Shown: positions 41,220 to 52,039 of the stretch, piece by piece
Layout: each line of letters starts with the position of its first letter
How positions within the stretch are numbered: position 1 is the first letter of the stretch
NCBI GenBank assembly: GCA_038025085.1
Contig: CM076139.1
Location: forward strand, 19,299,307-19,363,306
Reading direction: 5' to 3'
DNA from: Tetragonia tetragonoides
Lineage: Eukaryota; Streptophyta; Magnoliopsida; Caryophyllales; Aizoaceae
DNA: 64,000 nucleotides
Notes under the pieces: model-generated
Seen by the model: only the letters and a program-made list of their open reading frames with translations
The model's database searches: none
Told to the model about the DNA's origin: nothing
Program-made: the position numbers and the translations under genes

Positions 41220-42567
41220 TTAATCCTTCTTCCCTTTAGAAGGCTTCGTTGAAGCGTTCTTCTTTGAAATACCTTGTCTTAAGGACGACCTATCATCGCT
41301 CCCTTGAGCTGGGGGCTTGCCTCATTTCAGTACATGATAGCCTCCTATTTGAGGCCCTTCCTTTCTTTTCTTGCTTCCTTGATTTGAGTCATTCTTAGGC
41401 TTTAGCTGGTCCCACTCCTCATGACGAAGGGCTCGTCTCGCTTCTCCATCACCGCAAGAAAGCCATATCAGATAGGTCTCAGAAGCTTGAGTTGGGGCAA
41501 TCACCCGAGGTACAGTCCAACGGTCCCGGCTACGCCAGTACTTTCTCCAATCCGTAGCAAACTCAGTGGTAAAAGCTACGATAGTTGGTCTCGTCGTTTC
41601 CTGACGACGAATAACCTGTTTCAACCCATATTGCCTCATGACCCTAGAGGGGAAGAAGAAAGTAGTCCTGTACAAACCCAGTATGGTAGTATGAGGAACC
41701 AATTTGTCACAAGCCACTAAGGAGATCATGTTCCACCAGGACACATGCCAGCGGATAACAGGTCCCACATGGAAAAAGGAATCCCATTTAGCAAGGGACT
41801 TTTCAGAATATATCCTTTTCCTAACCAAGAAGCTAGCAGCGGTATAGGTTTTCTTTGACCAAGCCCGAGGAACACGAGCTATCATATTATCTGGTGATTC
41901 TATAAGCCTCAGATGCTTACATAACCAAATTTGAATCAGCAGGGGGCTGCCAGAAAAAGCTTCGTGAGGAGATATTTTCAGCCTGTCGAGCCCAATAATA
42001 GTTTCCCCTACAACCAGATGCAAAGGAGAATGCCTTTCAACCATTTGATTAACCACTCACAGCAACGAGGCTCTGCCCAAGTTAGGAGATTCTGCATTAG
42101 CAAACAATAGGCGGTTCAACAGGCAAAGTACCAAAATCATGACGGCGACAACACTTGAATATTGCGTTCTTGTCAGAAGAGATAGCAAATTTTTAGCAGA
42201 GTTGAACCAAGTCCACATCGACACCAAGAACCATGCTTTTGGCTTCTACAGATGACAAACCCAAGAATTTCTTGTATTGATCCCTAAAACCATCTCTCAC
42301 ATAAGGCATAGCTGGGGGAAGAACATCAGGCATATTAGTGATCACAGCAAATTCTTCAACTAAAGGGCATAATTCAGAGTTACCAAAACGGAAAACATGC
42401 AGGTCAGAGTCCCAATAACTAAGAGCAGATCGAAGAAGGGGCCACAATATTTTTGTTGGTCTTAAGGTCAGCAAGGTAGAGACATGGAATGGAGCTAGTT
42501 CAAGTTTATCTTCTACGGTCAGATTTTTGCACCAGGCATCAAACAAGTTTTCAAATGATTTCACCAT
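41220..42567 (-). pseudogene. DUF7745-like gene of T-C
   Basis: Start chosen as MVKSFENLFDAWCKNL at 42567, matching copy D; an in-frame Met lies 19 codons upstream. The N-terminal third (to 42193) has FGNSELCPLVEEFAVITNM, a pattern seen in plant DUF7745 proteins. The middle has stops and shifts between 42190 and 42056. The C-terminal frame (42056-41322) has VGETIIGLDRLKIS, RWHVSWWNMISLVA, WTVPRVIAPTQASETY and a Lys-rich tail. Single exon, about 449 codons. It lies antisense to the element and converges on integrase. Function unknown. Confidence 0.68.
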
Positions 42568-42639
42568 GATAGAAAATTTGGGAAATTTGGGAGAGCTAAG
42601 GTCTGAAAAGTGATACAACATCAAGTATCCCGTAAATCC

Positions 42640-42700
42640 TATTTACTTTTGAATTTGAAGCTTATCATTCTTTTTTTTTTTTTTTTTGCTTGTCTGCCAG
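42640..42700. other. Inverted joint between T-C and T-D
   Basis: T-C sequence stops in the DUF7745 promoter (cccgtaaatcctattta) and, after a short stretch, T-D begins in the poly-T tract of PMD intron 2, in opposite orientation. The two Tat derivatives are thus joined head to head with the 3' parts of both elements lost. Confidence 0.6.
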
Positions 42701-44159
42701 TTGTGCTTCTTTGAGTATTTTCCCGCTTTTGGTCCTCACCGTCCTGGTTTGAGGATGTTCCCACTAGGTTCGCGGTGGATTGGTAGAGATAGCCACCCAT
42801 TTACCTCTTTGGAGCATTTTCGGGCTACCTTCGAGAGTCATGCTGTATCTGTGGCATGTTGTTGACTTGTGCATTTTTTTTTCTGGTCCATTTGGTGTGA
42901 ATGAACTTTTGATCTGGTAATCTGCAGGTGTCGTGGGCTGCCTTCGATGGTATTCTTGGGGTTCCGCCCCATAGTACCATGGAGTCTTTTAGGGTATCCT
43001 CCTTGCGGGTGGTCTTTGAGGGGCCATTTGGCTTTGTGTGGTACTTGGGGGACCGTTTGACTCGGCTGGTTTATCCTGCCTAGGGTGGTCATCTGGTTCC
43101 GAAGGATCCTCCCATGACCATGTTCTACTTGCGGAGCCTGACCGTGGAGGACTTGGGGGTCGTGGCTCGTGGTATGGCGGCCACAGAGTTTCTTGAGCCG
43201 GAGATTGTTGGCTTGGACAGCACGGCCGTGTACCTAGCCTATTGCTTGGGTCGTTTGATGTCGGACCTTACTTCTGAGGTAAAATCTTTGTTTGTGTCTT
43301 TTCAGCTATATGCGTGATATAACCGACTTTTGTGTCTTGCAGGCGGATCGTTTGGCTTGCCCTTGCCTGATGGTTGTACGGGGGTAAGTTTCTTTCTGTC
43401 CCTCCTTGTTTTGTATTTGCTTTTGAATGCTGACTCTATCTCTTTGTTTTTTTCCGTAGCTGAACCGGGAGCAGACTTCCCAAGTCCTCAAGCTCATTCA
43501 CCTGTTGAAGAAAGGCTATAGTCGGGTGATGGGCAAGGGGAAGAGTTCTCGGTCTAGGATTGTCGATGTAAGTCGACTTTCATCCTTTGTTTAGCTAAGT
43601 GAAGTGCTTAACTTAACATCTCGATCTTGATTGTTTGCAGATGTCACAGTCTTCATCTTCGGTGGGACCTCGACATTCTTCTGCTGTGAGGGTCTCTTCG
43701 GCGAGCAGGCCGTCTATTGCTCGCTCACCTCCCGTAGCTGTGACCAGGCCTCCTGTTGATGAGGCGCCCGGACCTTCTGTGCCACACATTCCCATGCCTG
43801 AGATGTTTTCTCCTGCGGGTTTTCAACCTTCTTTTGATAGTAGGCCTTTTGTTACCCCCATGGCTGGAGGTTGGGAGAACGCCCCTGGATGGAACGTGCC
43901 TCATACTGGCCTTCGTATCAGGATGTGGCTATAGACTTTGCCAGGCAAGGCACAGAGCTTCTTCGCAGCGGGGTTTCCGGCAGGTACCCCTATGCATGCA
44001 CCAGCATATGATGGGCAGGATATGACGCCTAATAATAGCAGGCCCATTTATAGCTCGTTTAGTACTAAAGGCTCCTTCCATTATTCGACTGGGAACTATG
44101 GCCAGGGACCGTCCGCTGATGATGAGGCTGACAGCAATGGCGATGACGACTACAGTTGA
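42701..44159 (+). pseudogene. PMD gene, copy C, exons 3-7
   Basis: Exons are 42701-42853, 42928-43278, 43344 to about 43384, 43460-43567 and 43641-44159. Exon 3 starts in phase 0 with FFEYFPAFGPHRPGLRMFP and its donor is GC instead of GT. Exon 4 has FEGPFGFVWYLGDRLTRLVY, with a TAG at about 43081. Exon 5 has lost about 155 bp, joined at a shared GGCTT. Exon 7 encodes the Ser/Pro-rich acidic tail with YSTGNYGQGPSADDEADSN and a one-base loss near 43905. It is antisense to T-D. Confidence 0.75.
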
Positions 44160-44744
44160 GCGGTGTAGGGCCGTTTTATAAATATAGGCCTTAAAACTTT
44201 GAACTCCTGTTTTTATGCATTTATATGATATGGATGCTATAATGACTCGATTATGCCCTCTGATCTCTAAGTATGCAATGTGTTAGGCAGTAGGAAGTAG
44301 GCCATAATTTAGGGAATAAATAAGGAAAAATGTAAAAATTGCAAGAAAAAGCAAAAATTACACATATTATACCCCCTAAAAAAATGAAAATAAATAAAAA
44401 AATAGAAAATATAAAAGATAAAACTAAGAGAGTCTCGAGCTTTGTAATTCTGTTGTGCGTATAAAAAATTGGGATTAAACCGAGCGGAAGTGACTAAGTG
44501 GGCGGGCTGGAGCGACAGGAGAAAAATTGACTGGGCCAGGGTAAGGGCCACTAGCGGCGCTGGGCCGAAGATGAGGGCCGCTAGCGGCGTTGGTCACAGT
44601 TGTTAGGGGCTCTGGTTTGGGCTTTTTCACGGATTTCTGACTTCTATTGACCCGATTTTTGCCTATAAATAGGATTTACGGGATGCTTGATGTTGTATCA
44701 CTTTCCAGACTTTAGCTCGCTCAAAATTTCCTAAAGATTCTATC
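44160..44744 (+). promoter_or_regulatory. PMD 3' end and DUF7745-like gene promoter (T-D)
   Basis: A PMD poly(A) signal lies at 44315-44320. The next gene's promoter follows: GCCACTAGCGGC at 44547, GCCGCTAGCGGC at 44577 and a TATA box TATAAATA at 44664-44671, 74 bp before the start codon. The palindromes lie about 75-115 bp upstream of the TATA box, as in LTR1. Confidence 0.65.
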
Positions 44745-46091
44745 ATGGTGAAATCCTTTGAAAACCTGTTCGATGCCTGGTGCAAAAATTTGACCATAGA
44801 AGATAAACTTGAACTGGCTCCGTTCCATGTCTCTACCTTACTGGCTTTAAGACCAACCAAAATATTGTGGCACCTTCTTCGATCTGCTCTGAATTATTGG
44901 GACCCCGATTTGCATGTTTTGCATTTCGGTAATTCTAAATTATGCCCTCTAATTGAAGAATTTGCTGCAATCACTAATATGTCTGATGTTCTTCCCTCAG
45001 CTGTGTGTTATTTGAGAGATGGTTTTAGTGGTCAGTACAGGAAATCTCTAGGCTTGTCATCTGCAGAAGCCAAAAGCATGATTCTTGGTGCCGATGTGGA
45101 CTTAGTTAAACTTTGTGAAAAGTTGGTTATTTCTTCTGAAAAAGATGCAATATTTAGTTGTTGTCACTGACAGGCTTTCGCACTTTGCCTGTTAAACCGC
45201 CTACTGTTTGCTAATGGAGAGTCTTCCAACTTGGGTAGAGCCTCATTGTTGCGTGTGGTGAATCAAATGGCTGAAGGGCACTCTCCTTTGCATCTGGTTG
45301 TAGGGGAAACTATTATAGGGCTTGACGGGTTGAAAATCTCCCATCACGAAGCTTTTTCTGGCAGCCCCCTGCTCCTTCAAATTTGGTTATCTGAGCATCT
45401 GAGGTTGATAGAATCGCCATAGAAGATGATAGCTCGTACCCCTCTAGCCTAGTCAAAGAGAACTTATACCGCTGCTAGCTTCTTGGTTAGGAAAAGGCTA
45501 TATGATGAAAAGACCATTGCTGAATGGGAGGCCTTTTTCCATGCAGGGCCGGTTATCCGCTGGCATGTGACCTGGTGGAGCTTGACTTCCTTAGTGGCAG
45601 GCGATAAATTTATTCCTCATACTACCATAGTGGGGCTGTACAGAAGTACTTTCTTTTTTCCTTCTATGGTCATGAGACAATATGGGTTGATGCAGGTTAT
45701 CCCTCGTCAGGAGACCACGAGACCACCTATCTCGGCTTTGACCACTGAATTTGCTGCGGGTTGGGGAAAATATTGGCGTGACAGAGATCGTTGGACAATA
45801 CCTCGGGTGATTGCCCCAACTCATGTTTCTGAGACCTACTTGAACTGGCTTTCCTGCAGTGATGGAGAAGCGAGACGAGCCTTTCGTCATGAGGAGTGGG
45901 ACCAACTAAAGCCTAAGTATGACTCAAGAACAGGGAGCAAGAAAAGAAAGGAAGGGCCTTATGAGGAAGGCTACCATGTAATGAAAAGAGGCAAGCCCCC
46001 TGCTCAAGGAAACGATCATAGGTCATTCTCAAGCTAGGGTCCTTCAAAGAACAACTCTTCAACGAAGCCTTCAAAAGGGAAGAAGGATTAA
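44745..46091 (+). pseudogene. DUF7745-like gene of T-D, 449 codons with four stops
   Basis: One frame without shifts runs from MVKSFENLFDAWCKNL to PSKGKKD. It is interrupted only by nonsense codons near 45168 (TGA), 45420, 45450 and 46035 (TAG). Residues 60-90 hold LHFGNSKLCPLIEEFAAITN, typical of DUF7745-like proteins. Later come VGETIIGLDGLKIS, RWHVTWWSLTSLVA, WTIPRVIAPTHVSETYLNWL and a basic tail (GSKKRKEG) that could be a nuclear signal. No intron seen. An AATAAA lies at 46241, 150 bp after the stop. It is antisense to integrase. The family name is a tentative match; the role is unknown. Confidence 0.7.
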
Positions 46092-46388
46092 AATTGTTTT
46101 CTTAGAAAGCAAGTCTAGTTTAAAAAAAAAAAAAAAAGTAATAAGAATTTGTTTAGCTTAAACCCTCGTACGTGCACTTTTTTTTTTGTAACCTTAGTAA
46201 GTTTAATTTTTTTGCAATGTAAGCTTGTTCGTTTAGTTTGAATAAAGATTATCCCTCTCTTTAATGAGTTGAATGGAATTTTGGATTGATTTTGGCCGGG
46301 CCCCTTGAAAGGGTTACATACGTATCCAATCTGGAATCAGGCCAGCGTAGTTCGTTCAATTTTTGTACGTCTCTTTTTATTTATTTAT

Positions 46389-47189
46389 TTAGACGTAACA
46401 CTTCTTCAGACACTTCAGTTGGTCCATGCTGGTGAGCTGACTGAACTCGATGCCTTCAATGTCCATGAGTCTGGCTGCGCCTCCTGATAAGATGTCTTTG
46501 ATGATGAACGGACCACACCACTTTGGTCGAAATTTGCCTCTAGGGTTAGTAACTGGGGCACGTAATTCTTTTCAAACTAAGTCCCCTCCCTTTAAATTTC
46601 GAGGTCGAACCTTTTTGTTGAACGCTCTTGCCATGCGTAGCTGGTACATGTGGGAGTGGTCTAGGGCCCGTAGGCGTCTTTCATCTGTGAACATGAGTTC
46701 TTCGTAGCGGGCTTGTAACCATTGGGTTTCGGGAATTTCACCCTCTAAGGTTATGCGCATGGAGGGTAGTTGGATTTCTATGGGTAGCACTGCTTCCATT
46801 CCGTAGACTAGGGAATAAGGTGTTACTCCCGTAGAGGATCTTATGGACGTCCTATATCCCCAAAGGGCAAATGGGAGTTTTATGGGCCAATCTTTGTAGT
46901 TTTCTATCATCTTTTCAATGATAGTCTTGAGTTTTTTTTGGCGGCTTCTACAGCACCATTGGTTTGGGGACGGTAAGGGGATGATTTGTGGTGCTGGATT
47001 TTGTAGTTTTTGAGGAGGGTGATTGTTTCGGCTTTGAAATAGGATCCATGGTCACTAATGATTTCATGTGGAACGCGGTATCCGCAGATGATGTTGTTCC
47101 TTATGAATTTGGACACTTGTTTGGAGGTGAAGACGACATAGGATTGGGCTTCAACCCATTTGATAAAATAGTCTATGGCTACTAGGATG
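46389..47189 (-). pseudogene. Integrase of T-D, C-terminal part
   Basis: The part after the mariner reads VSKFIRNNIICGYRVPHEII, SDHGSYFKAET and PQTNGAVEAA, so the second Asp and the Glu are kept. A shift near 46935 changes frame to MIENYKDWPIKLPFAL and SLVYGMEAVLPIEI. A small shift or duplication lies near the end before the stop at 46389. Together with 51202-51799 it forms one broken gene. Confidence 0.83.
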
Positions 47190-47454
47190 TACTCCCTCCG
47201 TCCCTCTCTTATCTTCTCACTTTCTTATTTAGGTTGTCCCTCTCTTATCTTCTCATTGTCTTATTTAGTAAGTGTTTCCTAACAAAATGTCTATTTTACC
47301 TTTACTTTTTTTTACTGTTTTTTTTTTTTTGTGAGTTATATTGATTTTGTAAAATGAAACAGACCGCACTTCATTTAATCAAAATCCTCCCGTTATTTTT
47401 TTTTTCTAGAATTCTCCACCACCTTCCATTATCTATCTCTCGTCCACTCCTCTC

Positions 47455-47770
47455 TTTCTCTCTCTCTCTCTCTCTCAAGAACACCATCTCTTACCTCTCT
47501 CCTCCATTAAACCAGATCTAGAATCCTCATCCTCTCAGTTACCAATTTTTCTTTGCTAAATTATTGAAGATCGATCTCTCTCTCACTCTCACTCTCACTC
47601 TCTATCTCTATCTCTATCTCTCTCTCTCGTTGCCATTTTCGGTTTTCTCTCTCCTCCATTGTTGTTGACTGCTAAAAACTTGATCTGGGCATCTATAGTT
47701 TTGCTGTTGGTTTATGCAATCAAATTTGCAATCTCTCACTCGTCCTCTCTATTTCACTCTCTCTCGTTCT
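47455..47770. repeat. CT-rich microsatellites in mariner left half
   Basis: Several ctctctctct and ctatctctat runs precede the + strand ORF, similar to a plant transcript leader. Confidence 0.7.
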
Positions 47771-47827
47771 CTTTGTTAACCACAAAACCTAGGGTTTTGC
47801 CATTGAAGCCCTATCTCTGTATCTGAG

Positions 47828-48220
47828 ATGGCCAAATTCGAAGAATTTGACACTTATGATTTGATGAGTATAGTTCCTGATTAGCAGCCTGAGCCTCAGG
47901 TTTATGTTGAGCGTGAAAAAAAAAAGCAGAAGACTGAGCCAAATTCGCAATCTCAACCAGAGAATGATGAATTTGATCTCACACTTGCCCCAGATACAGA
48001 GGAGGAAACATCCGACCATTTAATTGTGCCTTATTCACCAGAACCTTACCTTCAGGCCCGTGATATAGTAGAATGGGAACTAGTTGCTCGTGAAAGACGT
48101 GAAAAGAAGGCTCGTGATAGATCAGAAATTGTTGACAAAGATCTTGAAAGGAAAAGGAAAAGGAAAATCGATAGCATTAAGTTATCTTTTCCCTGGTTCA
48201 AAAATTTCGGTCAAACATGA
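47828..48220 (+). pseudogene. Second ORF inside the mariner, one in-frame TAG
   Basis: A frame of 131 codons starts MAKFEEFDTYDLMSIVPD, meets a TAG at 47882-47884 and continues to TGA at 48220. The product is acidic in the middle (NDEFDLTLAPDTEEETSD) and strongly basic, probably helical, at the end (ARERREKKARDRSEI then ERKRKRKIDSIKL). I do not recognise the family. Plant mariners normally encode only transposase, so this may be a captured host exon or an unusual second gene. It lies on the strand opposite to the transposase, after a CT-rich leader-like stretch. It ends in SFPWFKNFGQT. Confidence 0.45.
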
Positions 48221-49190
48221 AGGGGAGTATCTCTTTCTCCCTCCCTCTCTCTCCTCTGATATGAATGGTTAATTTAGCTTGATTTGTTAATTTTATGAAT
48301 TGGTTGTCTGATTTTATGAATTGATTTGTTGATTTTATGAATTGATATGTTGATTTTATGAGTTATTTTGTTGATTTTATGAATTGATATGTTGATACAG
48401 TAATTTATTTTTTGATTTCATGGATTGATTTTTCTGGTTTTTTGATTTTATGAATTGATTTGTGTGATTTTATGAAGTTATTGTAGGTATGGATTTGTCT
48501 GATTTTGAGATAGGGCTTTAATTGGCCCTGTGAGGTTTGGGGATTTGTCTGATTTGGAGGTTGGCTCTGTGACGTTGGCTCTCTGTGGTTTGGGGGCAGT
48601 GAGGTTGGCTCTGTGAGGTTTGGGGGCTGAGAGCTACCCCATGAGTGAAGCCACCCACCCTTAAGGGTTTGGACTCAGGCTTCACTATTGTGGTGAAATT
48701 GGTAGGTGATGCTTGAATGTTGGGTTTTGTTTTTGACAGTAGTTACAAGTTGTTGAAAGTTGACTTAAGGAAAAGCCATTCACCCTTAAAGGTTTGGAGT
48801 TAGGCTTTCCTTTGGTTGATAAATGCTCAATGATGTTTGAAGCTTGGGGACCTGAGAGCAATAGTTGGTATCCATTTTTATGTTCTCTTACTTAATGCAA
48901 AGCCACTCACCCTTAATGGGTTTGGAGATAGGTCTTTTTTTCTTTCTTGTTTTTTTTGAGATCTGCCAATGATGTGTGATGTTTCTTTTCAGTGCTGGTA
49001 TGCCATAAACAGTCCATGAAGTTCTCAACTGAGACTTTAGTTTTTAAACAACCAACTTAATTGACATGTTTACAAAAGGTTATCTTCCTAACATGAGCCC
49101 CTTTGCACACCAAAATTCACAAGTTTAACAGCTCATGTGCCTACCAAACTACAGCACTTTGACAGCACCTATGCCCAAAAAATGTGTGTC
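48221..49190. other. Non-coding middle of the mariner
   Basis: T-rich sequence with repeated attttatgaattgat units (48290-48480) and several repeats of cacccttaa[g/a]ggtttgga near 48655, 48782 and 48908. No gene seen. Confidence 0.6.
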
Positions 49191-50750
49191 CTAATTACCA
49201 ACTATTGCAATATCTTTTGCTCTATCTTCCGCTTCATCTCCTTGCATGATTTGCTCTTCTACTTCATCTCCTTGCATGATTTGCTCGTGTACTGTATCTC
49301 TTGTCCAGAAATCTGTTATTGTCACTAGTCCATCATGTAATGCTGCTGTTGCTTCATCAACTATTGCAATATCTACAGTGGTTGTTATAGGAAAAGTTCC
49401 CAACCTTTCGAGCCTTTCTTTTCCCATATGAGGGATTTTGTATGCATTAGATCCCTTGCATTTTAATACCTCTGTCATACAGCTTTGTAAAGTAAGCCAT
49501 ACATGATTCAAACTTGTATGTGGAAGCTCTTCAAATGCCTTTAATACAACTTCAATCAATTCATCTACATTAGTTGGTGCATATTCATGATGAGCACTTT
49601 GAATTGTCCTAAAAAACCCAAGATCAAGCACATTCATGTGAGGGCTTTGGGCTGGTTGAAATGTCAGCCCAATTTCCCACCCATCTGAGTTTGCAGCCAA
49701 GAGAAAATCAACATCATTTGGTGAGATATGGGGCCTTGCATTGTCCTGCTGTATGAAAATTTTCTTGCTTGCATTTGCTGGCCATTTAGTTTTGATTGCT
49801 GGGATGACCTTGTTGATCAATGCATCTTTATACACATCCTTTGTTATGCACTGAATTGGTTTTGTAACCAATACACCTGCATCCCTATTTTTTGATTTTC
49901 TTTTGGTTCGTTCAGTGTAAGTAAAAGGCCAAATACCAATCTTCCCATCAAAAGCTAAAGTCTTATCTTCATTGTATCTTGGTCTGGCTACAGCACAAAG
50001 GAACATGATTTTGGTGATAAATGTTTTTGATTGAACACATCTTTCAGGCGCACCCTCATCTGGGTGTAAGTAGTATGTTGTGCATGTTTTGGTCATATAG
50101 AACCATTTTTCGTCCACATGAATAAATTCATAAAAAGGGTCATAAGTTGGTTGTTGAGTAATGGTACCAGCACTCAAAAAACTGAGGCAGAAAGCTAACT
50201 TGTTCTTCTTGTGTTCTTCTGTTAGTTTTGGTTTCAGAGCACTTGAATGTGACTTGATTTTCCCTTCTTGAACCAGCCTGTGAACATTTGTCTTTGGCGC
50301 TTTTAAGAATCTTGCTAATGATCTTATTGATTGTTTGTTTCCCAATGGTATGGTGTGCATATCCTTAAGATCAATGAATTTTCTAGCCCTGCTTTTCCTG
50401 CACTTCTGTTTTTTACATTGATTACATGACCTTCATCAAGTTGCTTCTTGGCAATGGCCCAAAGTGTTGATATTGACCTCCTTGTGCATGCCATTACAGT
50501 TGTTGTCTTTTGGATAATGCCCCTCTTCAACTTCCCTTCATTGTAGTTCATCAAAAGAATTTCAACTATTCTTTGTCTCTGGATGTTTGTGAGTCTTTTT
50601 TTGCCTCTCTCATACTTGCTGAAAGCATCTAAACCAGCAAAAAACATCTTCATTTGGAGGAGGTTCATCATCAAGTTGGAATGGAGGAGTTTGAGGCAAA
50701 GGCAATTGTGGTTCTTCAATTTGAAAGTTAAAAAATGTTTGAGTTTCCAT
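49191..50750 (-). pseudogene. Mariner transposase, two frameshifts, triad intact
   Basis: The enzyme would cut and move the element at TA sites in the nucleus. From METQTFFNFQIEEPQLPLPQ at 50750 a shift near 50640 leads to a helix-turn-helix region (RLTNIQRQRIVEILLMNYNE, CTRRSISTLWAIAKK). A second shift near 50385 leads to the 389-codon catalytic part (HTIPLGNKQSIRSLARFLKA). It has FIHVDEKWFYM, FIQQDNARPH and NVLDLGFF; 39 residues lie between the second and third Asp, the DD39D spacing of plant mariners. The tail has a short repeat (EQIMQGDEVEEQIMQGDEAE). Full length is about 520 codons. Confidence 0.88.
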
Positions 50751-51201
50751 TTTGTAAGTTCTGTTTTGTAATGGCAGGAAGTAATGTAAATTTAGAGTAT
50801 AATGGAGTATTTATAGGGACCCAATCCATTTGTATTTGTAAATTTTAAATTTTTCATTTTGGAGGGAAGTTTGTAATTTTGGGAAACACTAAAAGCTGGT
50901 TTAATTTGGGAACCCACCAAAATGTTGGAGGGAAATTATCCCTTAATTTGGGAACACACCAGCAACATTTATCTCTCTTGAGCAATTTGGAACCCACATG
51001 TGTTTGTTTTAATTGAAAAGGTACTTTTGAGCAAGTAGGCTTCTTGATATACCAGATACAGCAAACTAATTTAATTACTTTCTAACCTTTCTCTCTCATC
51101 CACTTTACAGGGGTAAATGGGGGAGTTTTGACCCATTTTCACTCTTTCTTAAATCCCGTAACAAATTGTTATGGGAAAATAAGAGAGGGGCGGAGGGAGT
51201 A

Positions 51202-51799
51202 TTCATGTCCTCCCGAGCCTTTTGGGGTGATTTTACCAATGATATCTATTCCCCATGCGCAAAATGGCCAAGGGGATGTAAAGTTGTGGAGCATTGAGGG
51301 TGGCATATGCTGCAGGTTGGCATATATCTAACATTTCTTACACTTCGTGACATAGTCGTAACCATCCCTTTCCATAGTAGTCTAACAGTATCCCAGTCGT
51401 AGGACCTTTCTAGAGAGTGTTCGACCATTCATGTGTCGTCCGCACACACCCTTGTGTACCTCGTCCATGATCTCTGCAGCTTCTTCCGAGTTCACGCATC
51501 TGAGGTTGACCCCGTTGTGGGACTTCTTGTATAGAACCCCCTTGTATTCTATGTATTGCGCCGCTAAGAGGCGGATGGCCCGTTGAGCTCTTATTGGTGC
51601 GTCTTGAGGATATATTCCTATGGTGATGTAGTTGAAGACGTCTTGGTACCAAGGATCTTCTTCGATCGGAGCCAGGGTCATATCTGTGTCGAGGTTGTTG
51701 CAAAAGGCTGGCTCGCTTCTTCTTGTGGAGTGGCATCGTTGAAGGAGTTAAGCTACTCAAATTCTTGTAAAAGAGATAATTTGTACTCTTGCTTTGCAA
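51202..51799 (-). pseudogene. Integrase of T-D, N-terminal part
   Basis: The frame from 51681 has YKGVLYKKSHNGVNLRCVNS and MDEVHKGVCGRHMNG, the zinc-finger start of Tat integrase. A stop follows at LGYC, where Tyr-Tyr-Trp is expected. The catalytic start up to the mariner site at 51201 is damaged. It continues beyond the mariner at 47189. Confidence 0.82.
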
Positions 51800-52039
51800 A
51801 GTTTACTTACATTGCTTAAATTGATTAGTTAATGATTTGTGCAACGTTGAGTTCATTGGATTTATCATTAGCCAAACAAAGAAATAAATGAGTGAGAGGA
51901 ATTTTTATTGATTTGCAACAAAAGATAAGCACACATGACTTTAGAGAAGAGGGTCTGTAATTCCCGTCAAAAAGAAACTAGACTTAGAAAAAGTAAAAAG
52001 GGAAACACTACCTATTCAAGACTCAACCTAAAGATTTAG
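51800..52039 (-). other. Non-coding spacer between zinc region and integrase (T-D)
   Basis: Colinear with 39301-39585 of T-C. No frame. Confidence 0.55.

Larger units (their letters stand above)
37874..42660 (+). mobile_element. Tat derivative T-C, lacks RT and RNase H
   Basis: On the + strand: protease, linker, zinc-knuckle region, a 270-bp non-coding spacer, integrase, convergent 3' region, then the antisense DUF7745-like gene. No RT or RNase H lies between the zinc region and integrase. Both ends are cut: the left by the Tekay-2 LTR, the right by an inverted joint with T-D in the DUF7745 promoter. Confidence 0.8.
47192..51199 (-). mobile_element. Plant mariner-like transposon, 4.0 kb
   Basis: Terminal inverted repeats of about 25 bp begin CTCCCTCCGTCCCTCTCTTA on the left and CTCCCTCCGCCCCTCTCTTA (minus strand) on the right, typical of plant mariner and Stowaway ends. 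TA is duplicated at 47190-47191 and 51200-51201. Removal of one TA plus the element restores the sequence seen at 28189-28205 in T-B. A second copy of the subterminal motif lies near 47241-47270. It contains a broken transposase and a second ORF on the other strand. Confidence 0.93.
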
